Shown one piece after another: positions 1 through 9,801 of a stretch of 64,000 nt of DNA (the first letter of the stretch is position 1; every line of letters begins with the position of its first letter). The translations under genes were made by a program, and so were the position numbers. The notes beneath the pieces were generated by a model. That model did no database searches, was not told where the DNA came from, and saw nothing but the letters and a program-made list of their open reading frames with translations. The DNA is from Siderastrea radians (lineage: Eukaryota; Cnidaria; Anthozoa; Scleractinia; Rhizangiidae), in contig CAXHKT010000163.1 of assembly GCA_964017195.1 (NCBI GenBank), forward strand, positions 1-64,000, in the 5' to 3' direction.

Positions 1-355
1 AGGTGGCTCCTGAAGATTTGCCCATTTTGGCCGGAACGACACCGAAACCGGGTTTTTTGGACTCCCATGAGCCTAGAAACCACACGCGAGAGAAGAGAGA
101 AGGGAGGGGAGAGAGGGGAGAAGAAAAAAGGACTGCTGGCACTCATAATTTTTATATTGCCTACTTTGGAGATAGTTTCTGAACGACAAAAAAGTGCTCG
201 CGACACACCGCTCGGACACCTCCACCGAGCGGTACCGTTTTCAAAAATCCGGGTATATATTGGCATGAAATGGGCTAAAATGGCCAAGAAATGCTGAAGA
301 GGCCGCTCATCAGCCAGAATTCGGTCATTTTTTGCCATCTGACAACAATTGCTTG

Positions 356-380
356 CAATATCTACCTGGATTTTTGAAAA
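356..380 (+). repeat. Left inverted arm of the module (example copy)
   Basis: 25-bp arm beginning CAATATCTACC and ending GGATTTTTGAAAA. It pairs with 617-641 with two mismatches (C/A near the tip, T/C before GG). The spacing to the partner within the monomer is 236 bp. The nearest partner arm in the previous monomer lies about 100 bp upstream, across the core. Confidence 0.85.
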
Positions 381-466
381 GGTGGCTCCTGAAGATTTGC
401 CCATTTCGGCCGGAACGACACCGAAACCGGGTTTTTTGGACTCCCATGAGCCTAGAAACCACACGC

Positions 467-511
467 GAGAGAAGAGAGAAGGGAGGGGAGAGAGGGGAGA
501 AGAAAAAAGGA
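467..511 (+). repeat. 45-nt homopurine tract (example copy; present in nearly every monomer)
   Basis: An unbroken run of 45 purines on the + strand (GAGAGAAGAGAG ... GAAGAAAAAAGGA), with G-runs of 3, 4 and 4. All lie on the same strand in every copy, so the array has a strong periodic strand asymmetry. Known chemistry: long homopurine-homopyrimidine tracts can form triplex (H-DNA) and stall polymerases. Only three long G-runs are present, one short of a standard single-strand quadruplex. It also holds the A/G variant used to define sub-blocks. Interruptions are rare: GGGTAG in the copy near 3519, AATAAAGG near 3155 and a C near 30614. Confidence 0.9.
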
Positions 512-585
512 CTGCTGGCACTCATAATTTTTATATTGCCTACTTTGGAGATAGTTTCTGAACGACAAAAAAGTGCTCGCGACAC

Positions 586-612
586 ACCGCTCGGACACCT
601 CCACCGAGCGGT
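586..612. repeat. Perfect 9-bp hairpin with 9-nt loop (example copy; nearly every monomer)
   Basis: ACCGCTCGG, loop ACACCTCCA, then CCGAGCGGT: an exact 9-bp GC-rich inverted repeat that could extrude as a cruciform or fold in RNA. The first copy is at 207-233. The common C-to-T variant of the 35-64 kb region (GGATACC) lies in the loop and leaves the stem intact. Only two copies with a broken stem were noticed (17092 and 17850). No U-run follows, so it is not called a terminator. Confidence 0.85.
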
Positions 613-616
613 ACCG

Positions 617-641
617 TTTTCAAAAATCCGGGTATATATTG
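617..641 (-). repeat. Right inverted arm of the module (example copy)
   Basis: 25-bp arm beginning TTTTCAAAAATCC and ending GTATATATTG; reverse complement of 356-380 at 23 of 25 positions. The TATATAT part is the site of the 2-bp expansions at 6697 and 33433 and is next to the breakpoints of all short copies. Confidence 0.85.
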
Positions 642-703
642 GCATGAAATGGGCTAAAATGGCCAAGAAATGCTGAAGAGGCCGCTCATCAGCCAGAATT
701 CGG

Positions 704-3356
704 TCATTTTTTGCCATCTGACAACAATTGCTTGCAATATCTACCTGGATTTTTGAAAAGGTGGCTCCTGAAGATTTGCCCATTTTGGCCGGAACGACAC
801 CGAAACCGGGTTTTTTGGACTCCCATGAGCCTAGAAACCACACGCGAGAGAGGAGAGAAGGGAGGGGAGAGAGGGGAGAAGAAAAAAGGACTGCTGGCAC
901 TCATAATTTTTATATTGCCTACTTTGGAGATAGTTTCTGAACGACAAAAAAGTGCTCGCGACACACCGCTCGGACACCTCCACCGAGCGGTACCATTTTC
1001 AAAAATCCGGGTATATATTGGCATGAAATGGGCTAAAATGGCCAAGAAATGCTGAAGAGGCCGCTCATCAGCCAGAATTCGGTCATTTTTTGCCATCTGA
1101 CAACAATTGCTTGCAATATCTACCTGGATTTTTGAAAAGGTGGCTCCTGAAGATTTGCCCATTTCGGCCGGAAAGACACCGAAACCGGGTTTTTTGGACT
1201 CCCATGAGCCTAGAAACCACACGCGAGAGAAGAGAGAAGGGAGGGGAGAGAGGGGAGAAGAAAAAAGGACTGCTGGCACTCATAATTTTTATATTGCCTA
1301 CTTTGGAGATAGTTTCTGAACGACAAAAAAGTGCTCGCGACACACCGCTCGGACACCTCCACCGAGCGGTACCGTTTTCAAAAATCCGGGTATATATTGG
1401 CATGAAATGGGCTAAAATGGCCAAGAAATGCTGAAGAGGCCGCTCATCAGCCAGAATTCGGTCATTTTTTGCCATCTGACAACAATTGCTTGCAATATCT
1501 ACCTGGATTTTTGAAAAGGTGGCTCCTGAAGATTTGCCCATTTTGGCCGGAACGACACCGAAACCGCGTTTTTTGGACTCCCATGAGCCTAGAAACCACA
1601 CGCGAGAGAGGAGAGAAGGGAGGGGAGAGAGGGGAGAAGAAAAAAGGACTGCTGGCACTCATAATTTTTATATTGCCTACTTTGGAGATAGTTTCTGAAC
1701 GACAAAAAAGTGCTCGCGACACACCGCTCGGACACCTCCACCGAGCGGTACCGTTTTCAAAAATCCGGGTATATATTGGCATGAAATGGGCTAAAATGGC
1801 CAAGAAATGCTGAAGAGGCCGCTCATCAGCCAGAATTCGGTCATTTTTTGCCATCTGACAACAATTGCTTGCAATATCTACCTGGATTTTTGAAAAGGTG
1901 GCTCCTGAAGATTTGCCCATTTTGGCCGGAACGACACCGAAACCGGGTTTTTTGGACTCCCATGAGCCTAGAAACCACACGCGAGAGAAGAGAGAAGGGA
2001 GGGGAGAGAGGGGAGAAGAAAAAAGGACTGCTGGCACTCATAATTTTTATATTGCCTACTTTGGAGATAGTTTCTGAACGACAAAAAAGTGCTCGCGACA
2101 CACCGCTCGGACACCTCCACCGAGCGGTACCATTTTCAAAAATCCGGGTATATATTGGCATGAAATGGGCTAAAATGGCCAAGAAATGCTGAAGAGGCCG
2201 CTCATCAGCCAGAATTCGGTCATTTTTTGCCATCTGACAACAATTGCTTGCAATATCTACCTGGATTTTTGAAAAGGTGGCTCCTGAAGATTTGCCCATT
2301 TCGGCCGGAACGACACCGAAACCGGGTTTTTTGGACTCCCATGAGCCTAGAAACCACACGCGAGAGAAGAGAGAAGGGAGGGGAGAGAGGGGAGAAGAAA
2401 AAAGGACTGCTGGCACTCATAATTTTTATATTGCCTACTTTGGAGATAGTTTCTGAACGACAAAAAAGTGCTCGCGACACACCGCTCGGACACCTCCACC
2501 GAGCGGTACCGTTTTCAAAAATCCGGGTATATATTGGCATGAAATGGGCTAAAATGGCCAAGAAATGCTGAAGAGGCCGCTCATCAGCCAGAATTCGGTC
2601 ATTTTTTGCCATCTGACAACAATTGCTTGCAATATCTACCTGGATTTTTGAAAAGGTGGCTCCTGAAGATTTGCCCATTTTGGCCGGAACGACACCGAAA
2701 CCGCGTTTTTTGGACTCCCATGAGCCTAGAAACCACACGCGAGAGAGGAGAGAAGGGAGGGGAGAGAGGGGAGAAGAAAAAAGGACTGCTGGCACTCATA
2801 ATTTTTATATTGCCTACTTTGGAGATAGTTTCTGAACGACAAAAAAGTGCTCGCGACACACCGCTCGGACACCTCCACCGAGCGGTACCGTTTTCAAAAA
2901 TCCGGGTATATATTGGCATGAAATGGGCTAAAATGGCCAAGAAATGCTGAAGAGGCCGCTCATCAGCCAGAATTCGGTCATTTTTTGCCATCTGACAACA
3001 ATTGCTTGCAATATCTACCTGGATTTTTGAAAAGGTGGCTCCTGAAGATTTGCCCATTTTGGCCGGAACGACACCGAAACCGGGTTTTTTGGACTCCCAT
3101 GAGCCTAGAAACCACACGCGAGAGAAGAGAGAAGGGAGGGGAGAGAGGGGAGAAGAATAAAGGACTGCTGGCACTCATAATTTTTATATTGCCTACTTTG
3201 GAGATAGTTTCTGAACGACAAAAAAGTGCTCGCGACACACCGCTCGGACACCTCCACCGAGCGGTACCGTTTTCAAAAATCCGGGTATATATTGGCATGA
3301 AATGGGCTAAAATGGCCAAGAAATGCTGAAGAGGCCGCTCATCAGCCAGAATTCGG
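704..3356. repeat. 7-monomer higher-order repeat, copy 1 (2,653 bp)
   Basis: Seven successive monomers (starts 704, 1083, 1462, 1841, 2220, 2599, 2978) carry an ordered set of variants that recurs 2,653 bp later: purine-tract G and ACCATTTT in monomer 1; CATTTCGG plus the rare GGAAAGAC (1171) in monomer 2; AAACCGCGTT in monomers 3 and 6. Monomers 3-4 and 6-7 resemble each other, which suggests an older 3-monomer unit inside it. The copy at 2978 has a private GAAGAATAAAGG and differs from its partner at GGTACC(G/A). Confidence 0.85.
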
Positions 3357-6009
3357 TCATTTTTTGCCATCTGACAACAATTGCTTGCAATATCTACCTG
3401 GATTTTTGAAAAGGTGGCTCCTGAAGATTTGCCCATTTTGGCCGGAACGACACCGAAACCGGGTTTTTTGGACTCCCATGAGCCTAGAAACCACACGCGA
3501 GAGAGGAGAGAAGGGAGGGTAGAGAGGGGAGAAGAAAAAAGGACTGCTGGCACTCATAATTTTTATATTGCCTACTTTGGAGATAGTTTCTGAACGACAA
3601 AAAAGTGCTCGCGACACACCGCTCGGACACCTCCACCGAGCGGTACCATTTTCAAAAATCCGGGTATATATTGGCATGAAATGGGCTAAAATGGCCAAGA
3701 AATGCTGAAGAGGCCGCTCATCAGCCAGAATTCGGTCATTTTTTGCCATCTGACAACAATTGCTTGCAATATCTACCTGGATTTTTGAAAAGGTGGCTCC
3801 TGAAGATTTGCCCATTTCGGCCGGAAAGACACCGAAACCGGGTTTTTTGGACTCCCATGAGCCTAGAAACCACACGCGAGAGAAGAGAGAAGGGAGGGGA
3901 GAGAGGGGAGAAGAAAAAAGGACTGCTGGCACTCATAATTTTTATATTGCCTACTTTGGAGATAGTTTCTGAACGACAAAAAAGTGCTCGCGACACACCG
4001 CTCGGACACCTCCACCGAGCGGTACCGTTTTCAAAAATCCGGGTATATATTGGCATGAAATGGGCTAAAATGGCCAAGAAATGCTGAAGAGGCCGCTCAT
4101 CAGCCAGAATTCGGTCATTTTTTGCCATCTGACAACAATTGCTTGCAATATCTACCTGGATTTTTGAAAAGGTGGCTCCTGAAGATTTGCCCATTTTGGC
4201 CGGAACGACACCGAAACCGCGTTTTTTGGACTCCCATGAGCCTAGAAACCACACGCGAGAGAGGAGAGAAGGGAGGGGAGAGAGGGGAGAAGAAAAAAGG
4301 ACTGCTGGCACTCATAATTTTTATATTGCCTACTTTGGAGATAGTTTCTGAACGACAAAAAAGTGCTCGCGACACACCGCTCGGACACCTCCACCGAGCG
4401 GTACCGTTTTCAAAAATCCGGGTATATATTGGCATGAAATGGGCTAAAATGGCCAAGAAATGCTGAAGAGGCCGCTCATCAGCCAGAATTCGGTCATTTT
4501 TTGCCATCTGACAACAATTGCTTGCAATATCTACCTGGATTTTTGAAAAGGTGGCTCCTGAAGATTTGCCCATTTTGGCCGGAACGACACCGAAACCGGG
4601 TTTTTTGGACTCCCATGAGCCTAGAAACCACACGCGAGAGAAGAGAGAAGGGAGGGGAGAGAGGGGAGAAGAAAAAAGGACTGCTGGCACTCATAATTTT
4701 TATATTGCCTACTTTGGAGATAGTTTCTGAACGACAAAAAAGTGCTCGCGACACACCGCTCGGACACCTCCACCGAGCGGTACCATTTTCAAAAATCCGG
4801 GTATATATTGGCATGAAATGGGCTAAAATGGCCAAGAAATGCTGAAGAGGCCGCTCATCAGCCAGAATTCGGTCATTTTTTGCCATCTGACAACAATTGC
4901 TTGCAATATCTACCTGGATTTTTGAAAAGGTGGCTCCTGAAGATTTGCCCATTTCGGCCGGAACGACACCGAAACCGGGTTTTTTGGACTCCCATGAGCC
5001 TAGAAACCACACGCGAGAGAAGAGAGAAGGGAGGGGAGAGAGGGGAGAAGAAAAAAGGACTGCTGGCACTCATAATTTTTATATTGCCTACTTTGGAGAT
5101 AGTTTCTGAACGACAAAAAAGTGCTCGCGACACACCGCTCGGACACCTCCACCGAGCGGTACCGTTTTCAAAAATCCGGGTATATATTGGCATGAAATGG
5201 GCTAAAATGGCCAAGAAATGCTGAAGAGGCCGCTCATCAGCCAGAATTCGGTCATTTTTTGCCATCTGACAACAATTGCTTGCAATATCTACCTGGATTT
5301 TTGAAAAGGTGGCTCCTGAAGATTTGCCCATTTTGGCCGGAACGACACCGAAACCGCGTTTTTTGGACTCCCATGAGCCTAGAAACCACACGCGAGAGAG
5401 GAGAGAAGGGAGGGGAGAGAGGGGAGAAGAAAAAAGGACTGCTGGCACTCATAATTTTTATATTGCCTACTTTGGAGATAGTTTCTGAACGACAAAAAAG
5501 TGCTCGCGACACACCGCTCGGACACCTCCACCGAGCGGTACCGTTTTCAAAAATCCGGGTATATATTGGCATGAAATGGGCTAAAATGGCCAAGAAATGC
5601 TGAAGAGGCCGCTCATCAGCCAGAATTCGGTCATTTTTTGCCATCTGACAACAATTGCTTGCAATATCTACCTGGATTTTTGAAAAGGTGGCTCCTGAAG
5701 ATTTGCCCATTTTGGCCGGAACGACACCGAAACCGGGTTTTTTGGACTCCCATGAGCCTAGAAACCACACGCGAGAGAAGAGAGAAGGGAGGGGAGAGAG
5801 GGGAGAAGAAAAAAGGACTGCTGGCACTCATAATTTTTATATTGCCTACTTTGGAGATAGTTTCTGAACGACAAAAAAGTGCTCGCGACACACCGCTCGG
5901 ACACCTCCACCGAGCGGTACCATTTTCAAAAATCCGGGTATATATTGGCATGAAATGGGCTAAAATGGCCAAGAAATGCTGAAGAGGCCGCTCATCAGCC
6001 AGAATTCGG
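3357..6009. repeat. 7-monomer higher-order repeat, copy 2 (2,653 bp)
   Basis: Repeats the variant order of 704-3356. The rare GGAAAGAC variant is at 3824, exactly 2,653 bp after its match at 1171, and AAACCGCGTT recurs in the monomers at 4115 and 5252. Private change: GGGTAGAG in the purine tract of the first monomer (about 3519). The phase breaks after 6009. Confidence 0.85.
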
Positions 6010-6696
6010 TCATTTTTTGCCATCTGACAACAATTGCTTGCAATATCTACCTGGATTTTTGAAAAGGTGGCTCCTGAAGATTTGCCCATTTTGGCCGGAA
6101 CGACACCGAAACCGGGTTTTTTGGACTCCCATGAGCCTAGAAACCACACGCGAGAGAAGAGAGAAGGGAGGGGAGAGAGGGGAGAAGAAAAAAGGACTGC
6201 TGGCACTCATAATTTTTATATTGCCTACTTTGGAGATAGTTTCTGAACGACAAAAAAGTGCTCGCGACACACCGCTCGGACACCTCCACCGAGCGGTACC
6301 ATTTTCAAAAATCCGGGTATATATTGGCATGAAATGGGCTAAAATGGCCAAGAAATGCTGAAGAGGCCGCTCATCAGCCAGAATTCGGTCATTTTTTGCC
6401 ATCTGACAACAATTGCTTGCAATATCTACCTGGATTTTTGAAAAGGTGGCTCCTGAAGATTTGCCCATTTCGGCCGGAACGACACCGAAACCGGGTTTTT
6501 TGGACTCCCATGAGCCTAGAAACCACACGCGAGAGAAGAGAGAAGGGAGGGGAGAGAGGGGAGAAGAAAAAAGGACTGCTGGCACTCATAATTTTTATAT
6601 TGCCTACTTTGGAGATAGTTTCTGAACGACAAAAAAGTGCTCGCGACACACCGCTCGGACACCTCCACCGAGCGGTACCGTTTTCAAAAAGCCGGG

Positions 6697-6706
6697 TATA
6701 TATATT
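6697..6706. repeat. TA dinucleotide expansion in one monomer
   Basis: The monomer starting at 6389 is 381 bp because TATATATT has gained one TA. It also has a private T-to-G at 6691 (AAAAAGCCGGG). It is the last monomer of the 7-monomer HOR zone. A second TA gain, without the T-to-G, is at 33433-33442. Confidence 0.9.
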
Positions 6707-7527
6707 GGCATGAAATGGGCTAAAATGGCCAAGAAATGCTGAAGAGGCCGCTCATCAGCCAGAATTCGGTCATTTTTTGCCATCTGACAACAATTGCTTG
6801 CAATATCTACCTGGATTTTTGAAAAGGTGGCTCCTGAAGATTTGCCCATTTTGGCCGGAACGACACCGAAACCGGGTTTTTTGGACTCCCATGAGCCTAG
6901 AAACCACACGCGAGAGAAGAGAGAAGGGAGGGGAGAGAGGGGAGAAGAAAAAAGGACTGCTGGCACTCATAATTTTTATATTGCCTACTTTGGAGATAGT
7001 TTCTGAACGACAAAAAAGTGCTCGCGACACACCGCTCGGACACCTCCACCGAGCGGTACCGTTTTCAAAAATCCGGGTATATATTGGCATGAAATGGGCT
7101 AAAATGGCCAAGAAATGCTGAAGAGGCCGCTCATCAGCCAGAATTCGGTCATTTTTTGCCATCTGACAACAATTGCTTGCAATATCTACCTGGATTTTTG
7201 AAAAGGTGGCTCCTGAAGATTTGCCCATTTTGGCCGGAACGACACCGAAACCGGGTTTTTTGGACTCCCATGAGCCTAGAAACCACACGCGAGAGAAGAG
7301 AGAAGGGAGGGGAGAGAGGGGAGAAGAAAAAAGGACTGCTGGCACTCATAATTTTTATATTGCCTACTTTGGAGATAGTTTCTGAACGACAAAAAAGTGC
7401 TCGCGACACACCGCTCGGACACCTCCACCGAGCGGTACCGTTTTCAAAAATCCGGGTATATATTGGCATGAAATGGGCTAAAATGGCCAAGAAATGCTGA
7501 AGAGGCCGCTCATCAGCCAGAATTCGG

Positions 7528-9801
7528 TCATTTTTTGCCATCTGACAACAATTGCTTGCAATATCTACCTGGATTTTTGAAAAGGTGGCTCCTGAAGATT
7601 TGCCCATTTTGGCCGGAACGACACCGAAACCGGGTTTTTTGGACTCCCATGAGCCTAGAAACCACACGCGAGAGAGGAGAGAAGGGAGGGGAGAGAGGGG
7701 AGAAGAAAAAAGGACTGCTGGCACTCATAATTTTTATATTGCCTACTTTGGAGATAGTTTCTGAACGACAAAAAAGTGCTCGCGACACACCGCTCGGACA
7801 CCTCCACCGAGCGGTACCATTTTCAAAAATCCGGGTATATATTGGCATGAAATGGGCTAAAATGGCCAAGAAATGCTGAAGAGGCCGCTCATCAGCCAGA
7901 ATTCGGTCATTTTTTGCCATCTGACAACAATTGCTTGCAATATCTACCTGGATTTTTGAAAAGGTGGCTCCTGAAGATTTGCCCATTTCGGCCGGAACGA
8001 CACCGAAACCGGGTTTTTTGGACTCCCATGAGCCTAGAAACCACACGCGAGAGAAGAGAGAAGGGAGGGGAGAGAGGGGAGAAGAAAAAAGGACTGCTGG
8101 CACTCATAATTTTTATATTGCCTACTTTGGAGATAGTTTCTGAACGACAAAAAAGTGCTCGCGACACACCGCTCGGACACCTCCACCGAGCGGTACCGTT
8201 TTCAAAAATCCGGGTATATATTGGCATGAAATGGGCTAAAATGGCCAAGAAATGCTGAAGAGGCCGCTCATCAGCCAGAATTCGGTCATTTTTTGCCATC
8301 TGACAACAATTGCTTGCAATATCTACCTGGATTTTTGAAAAGGTGGCTCCTGAAGATTTGCCCATTTTGGCCGGAACGACACCGAAACCGGGTTTTTTGG
8401 ACTCCCATGAGCCTAGAAACCACACGCGAGAGAGGAGAGAAGGGAGGGGAGAGAGGGGAGAAGAAAAAAGGACTGCTGGCACTCATAATTTTTATATTGC
8501 CTACTTTGGAGATAGTTTCTGAACGACAAAAAAGTGCTCGCGACACACCGCTCGGACACCTCCACCGAGCGGTACCGTTTTCAAAAATCCGGGTATATAT
8601 TGGCATGAAATGGGCTAAAATGGCCAAGAAATGCTGAAGAGGCCGCTCATCAGCCAGAATTCGGTCATTTTTTGCCATCTGACAACAATTGCTTGCAATA
8701 TCTACCTGGATTTTTGAAAAGGTGGCTCCTGAAGATTTGCCCATTTTGGCCGGAACGACACCGAAACCGGGTTTTTTGGACTCCCATGAGCCTAGAAACC
8801 ACACGCGAGAGAAGAGAGAAGGGAGGGGAGAGAGGGGAGAAGAAAAAAGGACTGCTGGCACTCATAATTTTTATATTGCCTACTTTGGAGATAGTTTCTG
8901 AACGACAAAAAAGTGCTCGCGACACACCGCTCGGACACCTCCACCGAGCGGTACCGTTTTCAAAAATCCGGGTATATATTGGCATGAAATGGGCTAAAAT
9001 GGCCAAGAAATGCTGAAGAGGCCGCTCATCAGCCAGAATTCGGTCATTTTTTGCCATCTGACAACAATTGCTTGCAATATCTACCTGGATTTTTGAAAAG
9101 GTGGCTCCTGAAGATTTGCCCATTTTGGCCGGAACGACACCGAAACCGGGTTTTTTGGACTCCCATGAGCCTAGAAACCACACGCGAGAGAAGAGAGAAG
9201 GGAGGGGAGAGAGGGGAGAAGAAAAAAGGACTGCTGGCACTCATAATTTTTATATTGCCTACTTTGGAGATAGTTTCTGAACGACAAAAAAGTGCTCGCG
9301 ACACACCGCTCGGACACCTCCACCGAGCGGTACCGTTTTCAAAAATCCGGGTATATATTGGCATGAAATGGGCTAAAATGGCCAAGAAATGCTGAAGAGG
9401 CCGCTCATCAGCCAGAATTCGGTCATTTTTTGCCATCTGACAACAATTGCTTGCAATATCTACCTGGATTTTTGAAAAGGTGGCTCCTGAAGATTTGCCC
9501 ATTTCGGCCGGAACGACACCGAAACCGGGTTTTTTGGACTCCCATGAGCCTAGAAACCACACGCGAGAGAAGAGAGAAGGGAGGGGAGAGAGGGGAGAAG
9601 AAAAAAGGACTGCTGGCACTCATAATTTTTATATTGCCTACTTTGGAGATAGTTTCTGAACGACAAAAAAGTGCTCGCGACACACCGCTCGGACACCTCC
9701 ACCGAGCGGTACCGTTTTCAAAAATCCGGGTATATATTGGCATGAAATGGGCTAAAATGGCCAAGAAATGCTGAAGAGGCCGCTCATCAGCCAGAATTCG
9801 G
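7528..9801. repeat. 6-monomer higher-order repeat, copy 1 (2,274 bp)
   Basis: Monomers at 7528, 7907, 8286, 8665, 9044 and 9423 follow the order: purine-G with ACCATTTT; CATTTCGG; purine-G; standard; standard; CATTTCGG. The same order returns at 9802. Confidence 0.75.

Larger units (their letters stand above)
361..635. repeat. 275-bp inverted-repeat-bounded module inside the monomer (MITE-like)
   Basis: This is the part of the monomer that is missing from the eight 104-bp short copies; the three 102-bp short copies lack 277 bp. It is bounded by facing arms at 356-380 and 617-641, which are reverse complements at 23 of 25 positions and share the core GGATTTTTGAAAA. In the short copies the join reads CAATA/ATATTG (104-bp form) or CAAT/TATTG (102-bp form), so the break falls at matching points near both arm tips. 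It contains no transposase ORF. Seen: arms and their absence in short copies. Inferred: a MITE-derived insert in an older, shorter repeat, or a hairpin-prone block that was deleted. The repeat is present in nearly every monomer; this copy is the example. Confidence 0.6.
325..703. repeat. Representative 379-bp monomer, with internal anatomy
   Basis: One whole copy, starting at TCATTTTTTGCC. In order: a core piece (325-355); left inverted arm (356-380); a stretch with GGCTCCTGAAG and GGCCGGAACGAC; a 45-nt homopurine tract (467-511); AT-rich sequence; a 9-bp hairpin (586-612) overlapping a KpnI site; right inverted arm (617-641), which runs into TATATATT; then the rest of the core with GAATTC. 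TATATATT followed by GGCATG looks TATA-box-like, but no gene follows, so I make no promoter claim. 379 is one more than a multiple of 3, so any reading frame shifts by one base each copy and no long repeat protein can form. Confidence 0.95.

Noticed and set aside
467..511. G-quadruplex
   Set aside because: Only three G-runs of three or more lie close together, so the standard four-run pattern is not met within one tract.
586..612. Rho-independent terminator
   Set aside because: The stem-loop is GC-rich but is followed by ACCGTTTTCAAAAATCC with no U-run directly after the stem, and there is no upstream gene.
631..645. TATA box with start codon (GGTATATATTGGCATG)
   Set aside because: It occurs in every monomer, overlaps the inverted arm, and the frame after ATG closes quickly. 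No transcript evidence is available from sequence.
332..676. 114-codon and 70-codon plus-strand ORFs in each monomer
   Set aside because: They are overlapping frames of the same satellite DNA, rich in R, E, K and G from the purine tract, with no recognisable domain and no gene context. Variants among monomers change residues freely.
325..900. 191-codon minus-strand ORF that recurs in nearly every monomer
   Set aside because: It spans one and a half monomers, overlaps its own next copy in another frame and includes the translated homopurine tract (runs of S, P, L, F). It matches no domain I recognise. Recurrence is explained by the tandem repeat, not by selection on a protein.
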